The notes: generated by a model from the sequence alone, not told the origin. Counted from the stretch's first letter, positions 27,908 through 37,120 are shown. The stretch is DNA of 64,000 nucleotides from Pseudorhizobium tarimense (GCF_022968135.1 NZ_JALJRA010000011.1:141718-205717); one strand, 5' to 3'. Program-made: numbers and translations.

Positions 27908-28891
27908 ATGAAAACGTTGAACGCCATCATTGGCGCAACCGCTCTTGCGGCCGCCACCCTGTTCTCCGCCGTTGCCGGCGCGCAGACCTACCCCGATCGT
28001 ACGGTCACCATGGTCGTGCCTTTCTCCGCCGGTGGCCCGACCGACACCGTCGCGCGCCTTGTGGCTGAAGCTATGTCGAAGGATCTTGGCCAGCAGGTTA
28101 TCATCGAGAACGTCGGCGGTGCTGGCGGCACGCTTGGTGCTGCACGCGTCGCGAATGCTGAAGCGGATGGATACACGGTGCTTCTGCACCATATCGGCAT
28201 GGCGACGAGCGACACGCTCTATCGCAAGCTGCCTTACGAGACGCTGAACGCTTTCGAATATGTCGGTCTCGTCACTGAAGTGCCGATGACGATCGTTGCG
28301 CGCAAGGACCTCGAGCCGACCGACTTGAAGGGCTTGATCGAGTACGCGAAGGCGAACAAGGACACTGTCACTGTCGCCAATGCCGGCATCGGCGCTGCCT
28401 CGCATCTTTGCGGCATGCTGTTCATGAGCGCGATCGAGACCCCGTTGGTCACTGTGCCCTACAAGGGCACTGGCCCGGCGATGACGGATCTTCTCGGCGG
28501 CCAGGTCGACATCATGTGCGACCAAACGACCAACACGACGAAGCAGATCCAGGGCGGCACCATCAAGGCCTATGCCGTGACCTCGCCCGAGCGTCTGGAC
28601 GTTCTCAAGGACGTACCGACCGCTGCCGAAGGCGGTCTGTCCGACTTCCAGGTCGGGATCTGGCACGGCATCTACGCGCCGAAGGGCACGCCGGAAGAGG
28701 CCGTGAACCGCCTTTCGGAAGCCCTGAAGGTGGCGCTTGCTGATCCGAACGTTGCGGCACGGTTCGCCGAACTTGGAACGGAGCCGTCGCCGCAGTCCGA
28801 CGCAACGCCGGAGGCCCTAAAGGCCAAGCTCGAAGGCGAAATCGCTCGCTGGAAGCCGGTGATCGAAGCGGCCGGCGAATACGCCGACTGA
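27908..28891 (+). CDS. tctC: Tripartite tricarboxylate transporter substrate-binding protein TctC
   Basis: 327 residues from ATG 27908. The first of two tandem ATGs (27905) is only one base from GGAGGAG, so the second is better spaced. A Sec signal peptide covers about 1-24 (LAAATLFSAVAGAQT). The mature Bug/TctC fold has YPDRTVTMVVPFSAGGPTDT and the conserved VPYKGTGPAMTDLLGGQVD. It delivers citrate-like or other carboxylates to TctAB in the inner membrane. It follows a DctB/DctD-like pair likely to control it. Confidence 0.92.
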   Translation: MKTLNAIIGATALAAATLFSAVAGAQTYPDRTVTMVVPFSAGGPTDTVARLVAEAMSKDLGQQVIIENVGGAGGTLGAARVANAEADGYTVLLHHIGMATSDTLYRKLPYETLNAFEYVGLVTEVPMTIVARKDLEPTDLKGLIEYAKANKDTVTVANAGIGAASHLCGMLFMSAIETPLVTVPYKGTGPAMTDLLGGQVDIMCDQTTNTTKQIQGGTIKAYAVTSPERLDVLKDVPTAAEGGLSDFQVGIWHGIYAPKGTPEEAVNRLSEALKVALADPNVAARFAELGTEPSPQSDATPEALKAKLEGEIARWKPVIEAAGEYAD

Positions 28892-28909
28892 TCCCTCAAC
28901 GCTCGTCTT

Positions 28910-28942
28910 TGGTCCTCTCTCTGCGCGTCAGGGGGAGGACCA
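28910..28942 (+). terminator. Hairpin between tctC and tctB
   Basis: TGGTCCTC (28910-28917) pairs with GAGGACCA (28935-28942), with further weaker pairs inside. There is no U-run. It probably stabilises the tctC message or attenuates read-through, so that binding protein exceeds membrane subunits. Confidence 0.5.
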
Positions 28943-28988
28943 TCTCTATGGCGCTCGTGCTGCGCCTCTCCATTCTTCCGGAGCGATC

Positions 28989-29450
28989 ATGAAATCCACG
29001 ACATTTGACAGAGCCAATCTGTTGTGCGGCTTGCTGTTCATTGCGCTTGGCGCGTTCTTCGCACTTCAATCGCTGACGCTCGAACTCGGCACCGCCTTCC
29101 GCATGGGGCCGGGATATTTCCCGCTGATCCTCGCTTGCGCACTGATCTTGCTGGGAGGCGTGATCCTGCTTCAATCCATCCGCATTGAAGGTGAGCCGAT
29201 CGGCCACATCGCGTGGCGCGGCATGTTCTTCATCCTGCCGGCACCGATCTTCTTCGGCCTGACGGTCCGTGGCCTCGGTTTCGTGCCGGCCCTGTTCCTG
29301 ACGGCGCTGATTGCGTCCTTCGCATCCGGCAAGATGAAGCCTCTGACGGCCCTGGTCCTGGCGTTCTGCCTGACGATCTTCTCGGTCCTTGTTTTCAGTT
29401 ACGGTCTCGGCCTGCCCTTCCGGCGCTTTGGTCCCTGGCTCGGGTTCTAG
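28989..29450 (+). CDS. tctB: Tripartite tricarboxylate transporter small membrane subunit TctB
   Basis: 153 residues with four hydrophobic helices. The family signature GTAFRMGPGYFPLILACALILLG occurs at about residues 33-55 (key residues R-M-G-P-G-Y-F-P). This is the small integral subunit of the Na+- or H+-driven TctCBA system. It sits between tctC and tctA, nine bases before the tctA start. Confidence 0.92.
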   Translation: MKSTTFDRANLLCGLLFIALGAFFALQSLTLELGTAFRMGPGYFPLILACALILLGGVILLQSIRIEGEPIGHIAWRGMFFILPAPIFFGLTVRGLGFVPALFLTALIASFASGKMKPLTALVLAFCLTIFSVLVFSYGLGLPFRRFGPWLGF

Positions 29451-29459
29451 GAGCGGCAG

Positions 29460-30965
29460 ATGGATTTCTTGAGCAATCTCGCCCTGGGGTTTTCCACGGC
29501 GTCATCGATTGAAAACCTGTTTTTCTGCCTGATCGGTGTCCTGCTCGGCACGCTGATCGGCGTACTTCCCGGAATCGGCGCGACTGCGACGATCGCGATG
29601 CTACTGCCGATCACCTTCCAGCTCGAGCCGGTCTCGTCGCTTATCATGCTGGCAGGCATCTACTACGGTGCTCAGTACGGCGGCTCCACCACTGCGATCC
29701 TGATCAACATGCCTGGTGAATCGTCTTCGGCCGTCACTGCAATCGACGGCTACCAGATGGCGCGAAAGGGCAGGGCAGGGGCGGCACTTTCAATTGCCGC
29801 GCTCGGCTCCTTCTTCGCCGGCAGCGTTTCGACCTTCCTCGTTGCAATCTTTGCGCCACCATTGACGGCGATCGCTCTTCAGTTCGGATCGGCGGAGTAC
29901 TTCTCGCTGATGATCGTTGGCCTGGTGTCCTCGATTGCGTTGGCGCATGGCTCTGTCATTAAGGCGCTGGCGATGGTTGCGCTTGGCCTGCTTCTGGGGC
30001 TCGTGGGCACGGACATCTATACCGGCACCCCGCGGTTCACTCTGGGCATCCGCGAATATTCGGACGGCTTGAACTTCGTTGCCGTCGCAGTTGGCGTGTT
30101 CGGTATCGCCGAGATCCTGCGCAACCTGGAGAACGAGAAGACACGTTCGCTGCTCATGGCGAAGGTGAGCGGCCTGCTGCCGACGCGGGACGACTTCAGG
30201 AAGATGGTGGCGCCGGTTCTGCGCGGCACGGTCATCGGATCGGCACTCGGAATTCTGCCCGGAGGCGGTGCCATTCTTGCGTCCTTTGCCTCCTATACGG
30301 TGGAGAAGCGCGTGTCGGATAAGCCGGAGGAGTTTGGCCAAGGGGCGATCGCCGGCGTGGCGGGTCCGGAATCGGCCAACAATGCCGGTGCGCAGACCTC
30401 CTTCATTCCGCTTCTGACGCTCGGGATCCCGGCCAACCCGGTCATGGCGCTAATGATCGGTGCGATGATCATCCAGGGCATCGTGCCCGGACCCAACGTC
30501 GCGACCGAGCAGCCGGCCCTCTTCTGGGGCATCATCGCCTCCATGTGGATCGGCAACCTGATGCTGGTGGTTCTGAACCTGCCGCTCATCGGGCTTTGGG
30601 TGAAGCTTCTGACGATCCCGTATTACGTGCTCTTCCCCATCATCATGGCCTTCTGCTCGATCGGGGTCTACAGCGTCAACTCGAACGTCTACGACCTCTT
30701 CGCCGTCGCCTTCTTCGGGTTGATCGGCTACGTGCTGGTCAAGCTGCGCTGCGAACCGGCACCCCTGTTGCTGGGCTTCGTACTCGGGCCGCTGCTGGAA
30801 GAGAACCTGCGGCGCGCAATGATCCTCTCACGCGGAGATCCGACGACGTTTTTCACACGTCCGATCAGCGCCACGTTGCTGCTCATTGCCCTGGCGGTTC
30901 TGGTGATCGTGTTCCTGCCAAGCGTGCGGAAGAAGCGCGATGAGGTCTTCCAGGAAGAAGACTGA
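29460..30965 (+). CDS. tctA: Tripartite tricarboxylate transporter large membrane subunit TctA
   Basis: 501 residues, the family's usual length, with about eleven hydrophobic segments. Conserved blocks are IGVLPGIGATATIAMLLP (about 34-51), YYGAQYGGSTTAILINMPGE (about 68-87) and GPESANNAGAQTSFIPLLTLGIP. It forms the translocation channel with TctB. It ends against a strong hairpin shared with the convergent lacI-type gene. Confidence 0.94.
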   Translation: MDFLSNLALGFSTASSIENLFFCLIGVLLGTLIGVLPGIGATATIAMLLPITFQLEPVSSLIMLAGIYYGAQYGGSTTAILINMPGESSSAVTAIDGYQMARKGRAGAALSIAALGSFFAGSVSTFLVAIFAPPLTAIALQFGSAEYFSLMIVGLVSSIALAHGSVIKALAMVALGLLLGLVGTDIYTGTPRFTLGIREYSDGLNFVAVAVGVFGIAEILRNLENEKTRSLLMAKVSGLLPTRDDFRKMVAPVLRGTVIGSALGILPGGGAILASFASYTVEKRVSDKPEEFGQGAIAGVAGPESANNAGAQTSFIPLLTLGIPANPVMALMIGAMIIQGIVPGPNVATEQPALFWGIIASMWIGNLMLVVLNLPLIGLWVKLLTIPYYVLFPIIMAFCSIGVYSVNSNVYDLFAVAFFGLIGYVLVKLRCEPAPLLLGFVLGPLLEENLRRAMILSRGDPTTFFTRPISATLLLIALAVLVIVFLPSVRKKRDEVFQEED

Positions 30966-30973
30966 CGAAGAAC

Positions 30974-31004
30974 GCAGGTGCTTCAGATCGTCTGAAGCAC
31001 CTGC
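30974..31004. terminator. Bidirectional hairpin between tctA and the lacI-type gene
   Basis: A perfect 14-base stem, GCAGGTGCTTCAGA (30974-30987) with TCTGAAGCACCTGC (30991-31004), around a three-base loop TCG. Part of it codes for the last residues of the convergent LacI protein. It is very likely a transcription barrier serving both convergent operons. Confidence 0.7.
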
Positions 31005-32032
31005 AGTTCCGAAACCGGCGGACGTTCCGCAATCCGCTTCAGCAGAAGGCGTCCCATCAGGGCCCCGGCTTCAGCAAGGTCCTCGTAGATAGTCTCTGTC
31101 CGTGGCCTGATCTGGTCAAAGAGGCCTGACGTTTGTTTCGCAACCAGCCGGACGTCACGACAGAGATCGAGACCACGGTCATGAGCCGCCGCCATCACAG
31201 CGAGCGCAGAAACCTCACCCCCACAGATGAAGCCATCCGGCCGGTCCGGCTGCGAAAGCCGCTGGTCAATCACACGCCGGATGTCGTCCGACTTGCTGTC
31301 CAAGGTCACTTCGTGAGGAATGTCGAATGCCATGCCTTCCTCCCGGACGGCCTTCATGAAGCCGTGGCGCATATGGTGGGCGAAGGTGAAGCGCTCCGGC
31401 GGCAGGATGATGCAGAGCTTCTTGGAGCCACCGGCGATGAGTTTGCGTGCGGCTTTGTAGGCGAAGCCGTAATTGTCGAAGTCGACGAACGGATGCGGCG
31501 TCGCAAGCTCTGTCCGCCCATGGCAGATAAAGGGGAAGTCCCGTTCCAGGAGCAGCTTCACCCGCTCGTCGGAGGGCTCGGTCCGTGTGAAGGCGATGCC
31601 GTCCGCCATCCTGTTGCGCATGATGTGCCTGACCGGATCCTGCGCGGGCGTGTCGGAAAAGTGTGGCGTGATCACCAGATGGTAGGTCGTCCCCCGCAGA
31701 GCCTCGGTCAGACCGTTAATCATCGAGGTCGCATAGCCGAGGATCTCCTCGTGGGGGTCCAGAACGAGACTGATGACGTTCGTTCGGCCGGTGCGCAGCC
31801 TCTGGGCTGCCCGATCCGGGAAGTAGCCGATCTCCTCCGCGACCCGACGCACGCGTAGCCGGGTCTCCAACGCGATCTGCGGTGCATCCGCCAGTGCGCG
31901 GGAGACGGTGGTCACCGCCAGGCCCGTCAGTTCCGCCACCGTCCGGAGCGTCGGCTTGGCGTCATCACGGAGGTACGTACCTCTTTCTGCAGGCGGGCTG
32001 CCGCGCCCACCGTTCTCGTTCCGATTTGTCAC
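30983..32032 (-). CDS. LacI family transcriptional repressor
   Basis: 349 residues. N-terminal HTH (about 28-50: TLRTVAELTGLAVTTVSRALAD) with the hinge helix ending in AAQRLRTGRTN, then a periplasmic-binding-protein-like sugar-sensing domain (about 85-340). A 30-residue basic/acidic leader precedes the HTH and may be shorter in reality. It is divergent from the sugar ABC operon and has two matching operators in the gap (32081-32096, 32215-32230), so it most likely represses that operon and itself. Confidence 0.9.
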   Translation of the reverse strand: MTNRNENGGRGSPPAERGTYLRDDAKPTLRTVAELTGLAVTTVSRALADAPQIALETRLRVRRVAEEIGYFPDRAAQRLRTGRTNVISLVLDPHEEILGYATSMINGLTEALRGTTYHLVITPHFSDTPAQDPVRHIMRNRMADGIAFTRTEPSDERVKLLLERDFPFICHGRTELATPHPFVDFDNYGFAYKAARKLIAGGSKKLCIILPPERFTFAHHMRHGFMKAVREEGMAFDIPHEVTLDSKSDDIRRVIDQRLSQPDRPDGFICGGEVSALAVMAAAHDRGLDLCRDVRLVAKQTSGLFDQIRPRTETIYEDLAEAGALMGRLLLKRIAERPPVSELQVLQTI

Positions 32033-32080
32033 CGGACAGTCACCTCACTCCCGACCCTTCAAGGGGTCTCCTCATGGGGA

Positions 32081-32096
32081 ACTATATCGTTATAAA
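32081..32096. promoter_or_regulatory. LacI-type operator O1
   Basis: ACTATATCGTTATAAA has the central CG and A/T-rich arms of LacI-family operators. It shares a 14-base core (TATATCGTTATAAA) with O2. It lies 49 bases upstream of the lacI-type start. Confidence 0.75.
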
Positions 32097-32199
32097 CTTC
32101 GCGGGCAATTCCCGTTGTGCCGGTTTGCAAAGAAAAGTTGTTTCGACAAATCAAGGCCCTATCTGTCGCTTCCGCCGCTCCGCCACGGATCGCACGGGG

Positions 32200-32229
32200 T
32201 TGACAGCCTTGGGTTTTATATCGTTATAA
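32200..32229 (+). promoter_or_regulatory. Sigma70-type promoter of the sugar ABC operon
   Basis: Consensus -35 TTGACA (32200-32205), an 18-base spacer and -10 TTATAA (32224-32229). The -10 lies inside operator O2, a simple steric-repression layout. It is 43 bases before the substrate-binding-protein start. Confidence 0.65.
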
Positions 32230-32230
32230 A
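32215..32230. promoter_or_regulatory. LacI-type operator O2
   Basis: TTTATATCGTTATAAA is palindromic in seven of eight positions per arm around a central CG. Its centre is 134 bases from O1, allowing looping by a repressor tetramer or independent repression of the two divergent promoters. Confidence 0.78.
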
Positions 32231-32271
32231 TTGACCATCCGGAGAGGAGCCCGGATCTAGAGGAGATTCTC

Positions 32272-33528
32272 ATGAACATTAGAACATTTACCAAACTGGC
32301 TGCCGGCGCTGCTCTGATCGCGGTGACGGCCGGTGCCGCGAAGGCTCAAGAAGGCGTTGAAGTCCTCCACTGGTGGACGTCCGGCGGTGAGGCTGCGGCG
32401 CTCAACGTGCTGAAGGAAAACCTGGAGAAAGAAGGCATTTCCTGGCAGGACATGCCGGTCGCCGGTGGTTCCGGCGTGCAGGCGATGACGGCACTTCGTG
32501 CCCGCGTCACCTCCGGCGATCCGCCAACCGCTGTCCAGATGCTCGGCTTCGACATCAAAGACTGGGCCGAGATGGGCGTTCTGGGCAACCTGAACGACCT
32601 TGCGGAAGAGCAGGGCTGGGACAAGGTCATTCCGGCTGCTTTGCAGGAATTCTCGAAGTTTGACGGCGACTGGATTGCAGCGCCGGTGAACGTACACTCC
32701 ACGAACTGGCTGTGGCTCAACAAGGCTGCTCTCGACAAGGCCGGTGGCGAAGCGCCGAAGAACATGGATGAGCTGTTTGCGCTTCTCGACAAGTTCAAGG
32801 AACAGGGCATCACGCCGCTCGCTCATGGCGGTCAGCCCTGGCAGGACGGCACCCTCTGGGAATCCGTCGTTCTTTCGGTTGGCGGTATGGACTTCTACAA
32901 GAAGGCCGTGATCGAGGCCGACCCGGACGCTCTCTCCAGCGAAACCATGCGTCAGGTCTTCGACGACATGAGCAAGCTGCGCACCTATTTCGACCCGAAC
33001 TTCTCCGGCCGCGACTGGAACCTTTCCACCGCACTCGTCATCGAAGGCAAGGCTGGCGCCCAGCAGATGGGCGATTGGTCGAAGGGCGAATGGCTGCGCG
33101 CGGACAAGAAGCCGGGCGAAGATTTCGTCTGCATCCGCTTTCCGGGTACTCAGGGTTCCGTGCTGTTCAACTCCGACCAGTTCGTCATGTTCGACGTCGG
33201 TGAAGACAAGCGCGATGCACAGCTGAAGATGGCAGCCGCCGTTGAAGATCCGGCCTTCCAGATCGCCTTCAACACCGTAAAGGGTTCCGTGCCGGCTCGC
33301 ACCGACGTTCCTGATGCCGAGTTCGACGATTGCGGCAAGAAGGGCATGAAGGACCTGGCTGAAGCTGCTGCCAGCGGCAACCTCGCCGGTTCGCTCGCCC
33401 ACGGCCACGCACAGCCTTCGGCCGTCAAGGAAGCTGTCTTCGACGTGGTTACCCAGCACCTGAACGGTCAGATCACGACCGACCAGGCTCTGGAGCGCCT
33501 GCCGCAGGCCGTTGCATCCGCTCAGTAA
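32272..33528 (+). CDS. Sugar ABC transporter substrate-binding protein (CUT1, glucose/mannose-type)
   Basis: 418 residues. Sec signal peptide about 1-25 ([14 protein letters not shown]). The mature protein is a family-1 extracellular solute-binding protein; [30 protein letters not shown] and [10 protein letters not shown] resemble glucose/mannose binding proteins (GtsA-like) rather than maltose or trehalose ones. Periplasmic. First gene of a four-gene CUT1 operon under LacI control, separated from the permeases by a strong terminator-like hairpin. Confidence 0.9.
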   Translation: MNIRTFTKLAAGAALIAVTAGAAKAQEGVEVLHWWTSGGEAAALNVLKENLEKEGISWQDMPVAGGSGVQAMTALRARVTSGDPPTAVQMLGFDIKDWAEMGVLGNLNDLAEEQGWDKVIPAALQEFSKFDGDWIAAPVNVHSTNWLWLNKAALDKAGGEAPKNMDELFALLDKFKEQGITPLAHGGQPWQDGTLWESVVLSVGGMDFYKKAVIEADPDALSSETMRQVFDDMSKLRTYFDPNFSGRDWNLSTALVIEGKAGAQQMGDWSKGEWLRADKKPGEDFVCIRFPGTQGSVLFNSDQFVMFDVGEDKRDAQLKMAAAVEDPAFQIAFNTVKGSVPARTDVPDAEFDDCGKKGMKDLAEAAASGNLAGSLAHGHAQPSAVKEAVFDVVTQHLNGQITTDQALERLPQAVASAQ

Positions 33529-33551
33529 GTGCGAAGCATCTTCAATATCTG

Positions 33552-33582
33552 AAAATGGCCGGGAATGACCCGGCCATTTTTT
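33552..33582 (+). terminator. Intra-operon terminator/attenuator after the sugar-binding protein gene
   Basis: Perfect 12-base stem AAAATGGCCGGG (33552-33563) with CCCGGCCATTTT (33569-33580), a five-base loop and a T-run. It is intrinsic-terminator-like but sits inside the operon, and would keep the binding protein in excess over the permeases. Confidence 0.8.
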
Positions 33583-33633
33583 CTCACTCACAAATCTCGC
33601 TTTTCAATTCGCGGTTTCGGCCGGAGGTGATGT

Positions 33634-34560
33634 ATGACGACGATCGAACCCGTTCCCATTGTGACGCCGGAGCGACCGCGCCGGTCCTTCACGGAGCGGC
33701 TGGGAACGCTGCTGCCGAAGATCGTGCTCGCGCCGTCCTTCGCCATTACCCTGATCTTCGTCTATGGCTTCATCTTGTGGACCGTCTACCTGTCCTTTAC
33801 GCGCTCTCGCATCCTGCCGGTCTATGATCTGGTCGGTCTTGACGCCTACTACCGGCTCTGGTCGCAGCCGAATTGGTACATGGCGATCAAGAACCTCGCG
33901 ATCTTCGGTGTGCTCTACATCAGCCTTTGCACCGCGATCGGTCTGTTTATCGCAATCCTGATGGACCAGCGCATCCGCGCAGAAGGCCTGCTGAGGCCGA
34001 TCTTCCTTTACCCTATGGCGCTGTCCTTCGTCGTTACCGGTACCGCCTGGAAGTGGTTCCTCAACCCGGGCCTCGGCCTCGAAAAGACGATGCACAATCT
34101 TGGCTGGGAGAGCTTCAAGTTCGACTGGCTGATCAACACCGACATGGCGATTTATACCATCGTGATCGCCGGTGTCTGGCAGGCATCCGGCTTCGTCATG
34201 GCCATGTTCCTTGCCGGGCTGCGCGGCATTGATGGCGAAATCATCAAGGCTGCGCAGATCGACGGCGCACCGGTGTTTGCGATCTACCGGCGCATCATCA
34301 TCCCTATGCTTCGCCCGGTATTCCTGTCGGCCTTCATCGTTCTTGCGCATATGGCGATCAAGTCATACGACCTCGTCATTGCATTGACGGGCGGCGGTCC
34401 AGGCAATGCGACCGAGCTGCCCTCCACATTTATGTATTCCTACACGTTTACGCGCAGCCAGATGGCGGTCGGCTCCGCAAGTGCGGTCATGATGCTGATG
34501 GGCATCACCGCCATCATCGTTCCCTATCTCTATTCCGAGCTTCGGGAGAAGCGTTCATGA
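33634..34560 (+). CDS. Sugar ABC transporter permease 1 (MalF-like)
   Basis: 308 residues with six hydrophobic helices and the cytoplasmic EAA loop (EIIKAAQIDGAPVFAIYRRIIIP, about 206-228; key E-A-x-x-D-G). GGAGGTG lies 7 bases before the ATG. It pairs with the second permease, whose ATG overlaps its stop. Confidence 0.92.
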   Translation: MTTIEPVPIVTPERPRRSFTERLGTLLPKIVLAPSFAITLIFVYGFILWTVYLSFTRSRILPVYDLVGLDAYYRLWSQPNWYMAIKNLAIFGVLYISLCTAIGLFIAILMDQRIRAEGLLRPIFLYPMALSFVVTGTAWKWFLNPGLGLEKTMHNLGWESFKFDWLINTDMAIYTIVIAGVWQASGFVMAMFLAGLRGIDGEIIKAAQIDGAPVFAIYRRIIIPMLRPVFLSAFIVLAHMAIKSYDLVIALTGGGPGNATELPSTFMYSYTFTRSQMAVGSASAVMMLMGITAIIVPYLYSELREKRS

Positions 34561-35438
34561 GTGCTGCAGCCGAAACCGTCAGCGCCGGTTCTGCGCGCAC
34601 AGCCCGCATCGTAATCTACTCGCTGCTGGTCGTCCTCGCCCTCGTCTACCTGCTGCCGCTCTACGTGATGCTGACGACGTCCTTCAAGTCGCTGGCGGAG
34701 ATCCGCGGCGGCGACATGCTCGCCCTGCCGCGGGATCCGTCTTGGGAGGCCTGGACGAAGGCTTGGAGTCAAGCCTGCATTGGCGTGACCTGCGAAGGCA
34801 TCAAGGGCTACTTCTGGAACTCCATCCGCCTGGTGGTTCCCGCGGTGCTGATCTCGACCGTCTTGGGCGCGCTCAACGGCTATGTTCTGACGAAGTGGCG
34901 TTTCCCGGGCCACAAGCTGGTCTTCGGCCTGATGCTGTTTGCCTGCTTTATACCGTTCCAGGCGGTGCTCATCCCGATGGCCCGCGTGCTCGGCATCTTC
35001 GGCCTCGCCAATTCCACCACCGGCCTCGTCTTCGTTCATGTGGTCTACGGTCTCGGCTTCACGACGCTGTTCTTCCGCAACTACTACGAAGCCTTTCCAG
35101 ACGAGCTGATCAAGGCGGCGATGATCGATGGAGCAGGGTTCTTCAAGATCTTCTGGCGCATCCTCTTGCCGAGTTCGGGCCCGATCATCGTCGTGACGAT
35201 CATCTATCAGTTTACGAATATCTGGAACGACTTCCTATTCGGCGTCTCCTTCTCGTCTGGTGCGGAGTCGCCGATGACGGTTGCGCTCAACAACCTCGTT
35301 TCCTCTTCCACCGGCGTCAAGGAATACAATGTCGACATGGCGGCCGCCGTGTTCGCCGCCTTGCCGACGCTCTTCGTTTACATCGTCGCCGGACGCTATT
35401 TCGTGCGTGGCCTGATGGCTGGCGCAGTCAAGGGATAA
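34557..35438 (+). CDS. Sugar ABC transporter permease 2 (MalG-like)
   Basis: 293 residues with six hydrophobic helices and the EAA loop (DELIKAAMIDGAGFFKIFWRILLP; key A-x-x-D-G). Starts in an ATGA overlap with permease 1. The ATPase gene follows after five bases. Typical CUT1 partner. Confidence 0.92.
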   Translation: MSAAAETVSAGSARTARIVIYSLLVVLALVYLLPLYVMLTTSFKSLAEIRGGDMLALPRDPSWEAWTKAWSQACIGVTCEGIKGYFWNSIRLVVPAVLISTVLGALNGYVLTKWRFPGHKLVFGLMLFACFIPFQAVLIPMARVLGIFGLANSTTGLVFVHVVYGLGFTTLFFRNYYEAFPDELIKAAMIDGAGFFKIFWRILLPSSGPIIVVTIIYQFTNIWNDFLFGVSFSSGAESPMTVALNNLVSSSTGVKEYNVDMAAAVFAALPTLFVYIVAGRYFVRGLMAGAVKG

Positions 35439-35443
35439 CCGCA

Positions 35444-36547
35444 ATGAGCTTTCTCGAGATCAAGAACCTCAGCAAGAAGATTGGCAACAACGAGGTTCTC
35501 AAGAACATCAGCATCGAGCTCGAAAAGGGCGGTTTCCTGGTGCTCGTCGGCCCCTCCGGCTGCGGCAAGTCCACTCTCCTGAACGCAATCGCGGGCTTGA
35601 TGCCGCTGGCTTCGGGCGAGATCGTGCTGGACGGCCAGGTCATCAATGACCTGCACCCCTCCAAGCGCGATATCGCAATGGTCTTCCAGAGCTACGCGCT
35701 CTACCCGAACATGACGGTCGAGGAGAACATCGGCTTTGCGCTCGAAATGAGGGGTGTCGACAAGGCCGAGCGCGGAGAGCTGATCCGCAATGTTGCCAAG
35801 ACCCTGCAGATCGAGCACCTGCTCAGCCGGCGACCGAGTCAGCTTTCCGGCGGACAGCGTCAGCGCGTTGCCATGGGGCGCGCCCTGGTGCGCCAGCCGC
35901 GCGTCTTCCTGTTCGATGAGCCGCTGTCGAACCTCGACGCCAAGCTCCGCGTGGAAATGCGGGCCGAGATCAAGTCGCTGCACCACAACACGGATGCGAC
36001 CATCATCTATGTGACGCATGACCAGATCGAGGCGATGACGCTTGCGACAAAGATCGTCGTGCTGAAGGACGGTGCGATCCAGCAGGTCGGAACGCCGGCC
36101 GACATCTACAATCGCCCTGCCAACCTGTTCATAGCCGATTTCATGGGCTCGCCAGCGATGAACATGCTGATGGGCAAGACCGTCTCGACAAACGGGATCC
36201 GTCAGATCGCGATCTTCGACGGAAGTGTGACGGTTCCCATGCCCTCATCCGTCACGGTCCCACTTGCTGATGGAGCCGACGTCATTCTTGGTCTGCGGCC
36301 GGAGGGCATCACGGACGAAGGTATGGTTGATCCCACCGCCGATGTGATTGCGAAGGTTGATGCAGATGTGCGCCTGGTGGAACCGACAGGATCCGATACC
36401 TTCATTACCGCCACGCTGCAGGGAACTTCATTTACCGGACGTGTGCGGGCGGATGTGCCGATCGTTCCGCGCGAGCGGTTCACCTTCGTCTTTAACCTCG
36501 ATAAGGCAGTGGTCTTCGATCCCGCCACGAGCCAACGTCTGAGCTGA
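35444..36547 (+). CDS. Sugar ABC transporter ATP-binding protein (MsmK/UgpC type)
   Basis: 367 residues from ATG 35444; the longer open frame upstream is a shadow of the permease. Walker A GPSGCGKST (about 36-44), Q-loop MVFQSYALYPNMTV, signature LSGGQRQRVAMGRAL (about 133-147), Walker B VFLFDEPLSNLDA and a C-terminal TOBE/OB domain (about 235-367) as in sugar importers. Last gene of the operon. Confidence 0.94.
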   Translation: MSFLEIKNLSKKIGNNEVLKNISIELEKGGFLVLVGPSGCGKSTLLNAIAGLMPLASGEIVLDGQVINDLHPSKRDIAMVFQSYALYPNMTVEENIGFALEMRGVDKAERGELIRNVAKTLQIEHLLSRRPSQLSGGQRQRVAMGRALVRQPRVFLFDEPLSNLDAKLRVEMRAEIKSLHHNTDATIIYVTHDQIEAMTLATKIVVLKDGAIQQVGTPADIYNRPANLFIADFMGSPAMNMLMGKTVSTNGIRQIAIFDGSVTVPMPSSVTVPLADGADVILGLRPEGITDEGMVDPTADVIAKVDADVRLVEPTGSDTFITATLQGTSFTGRVRADVPIVPRERFTFVFNLDKAVVFDPATSQRLS

Positions 36548-36550
36548 CGA

Positions 36551-36575
36551 GGAACATACGCTCTCGGTCCCTGTT
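36551..36575 (+). promoter_or_regulatory. EcfG-type promoter for the small-protein pair at 36.6 kb
   Basis: GGAAC (36551-36555), 16-base spacer, TGTT (36572-36575), 39 bases before ATG 36615. The -10 region is also the left arm of an 8-base inverted repeat (TCCCTGTT at 36568-36575, AACAGGGA at 36597-36604). Confidence 0.65.
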
Positions 36576-36614
36576 GGATGGTCGCTATCGATCAGTAACA
36601 GGGAAGTGGGTGTG

Positions 36615-36896
36615 ATGAGCAAGGATCAGTCTCCATCCGGCGGCTACAGGAACAACCGGCTGCGCAGCGAGCGCGACCCGGTGATCGACGACGGCGAGCG
36701 GCGCCGGGAAACAAGCGACGATGCGGCGCCGGCCGCTGACGAGCTGCCGGAGGTAAGTTATGGCCAGAACGAAATGTCGAAGGCTTGGGCCCGCGAATCT
36801 TATCGCGCCGATTACGGCCGAGCCTCCGAGGCTAGGCGCAACGAATTCGGCAGGAAGCGCGTTGAAGATGCTGATGAAGCGCCGGAGCGGGAGTGA
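36615..36896 (+). CDS. Hypothetical small charged protein (93 aa)
   Basis: 93 residues, rich in Arg, Asp and Glu (RNNRLRSERDPVIDDGERRRE near the N-terminus), with a tyrosine-containing middle (SYGQNEMSKAWARESYRADYG). No membrane segment; probably disordered. ATG 36615 has AGGGAAGTGGGTG upstream; GTG 36606 is an alternative. Downstream of an EcfG-type promoter. Function unknown. Confidence 0.68.
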   Translation: MSKDQSPSGGYRNNRLRSERDPVIDDGERRRETSDDAAPAADELPEVSYGQNEMSKAWARESYRADYGRASEARRNEFGRKRVEDADEAPERE

Positions 36897-36934
36897 TCCC
36901 AGCGGCGCGAACTCCAGCAGCAGGAGCCAACGAG

Positions 36935-37120
36935 ATGAAGTCGACAAAGAAGCCTGCCGACGGTCAGACAATTGAGAATGATGCAGCGGGTCAGTTCGCC
37001 AATGTGAAGGCCGGTTCAAAGAGTTCCGGTGTTGCCAGTGCCAAACCTACTGTGATCACCGGATCGGAGGACGCGACCGCCCACAAGGTGCCCCCGGGCG
37101 AGGATGCGCCGAAAGAATAG
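36935..37120 (+). CDS. Hypothetical small hydrophilic protein (61 aa)
   Basis: 61 residues from ATG 36935 with CAGGAGCCAACG upstream. Lys-, Ala-, Ser- and Gly-rich and probably disordered (SSGVASAKPTVITGSEDATA). It lies 38 bases after the previous small gene, probably in the same stress transcript. An in-frame ATG at 36893 overlaps the previous stop but lacks a good ribosome site. Confidence 0.62.
   Translation: MKSTKKPADGQTIENDAAGQFANVKAGSKSSGVASAKPTVITGSEDATAHKVPPGEDAPKE

Noticed and set aside
34742..35443. Upstream part of the sugar ATPase open frame
   Set aside because: Overlaps permease 2 in another frame; the ATPase begins at ATG 35444 with its normal N-terminal strand.
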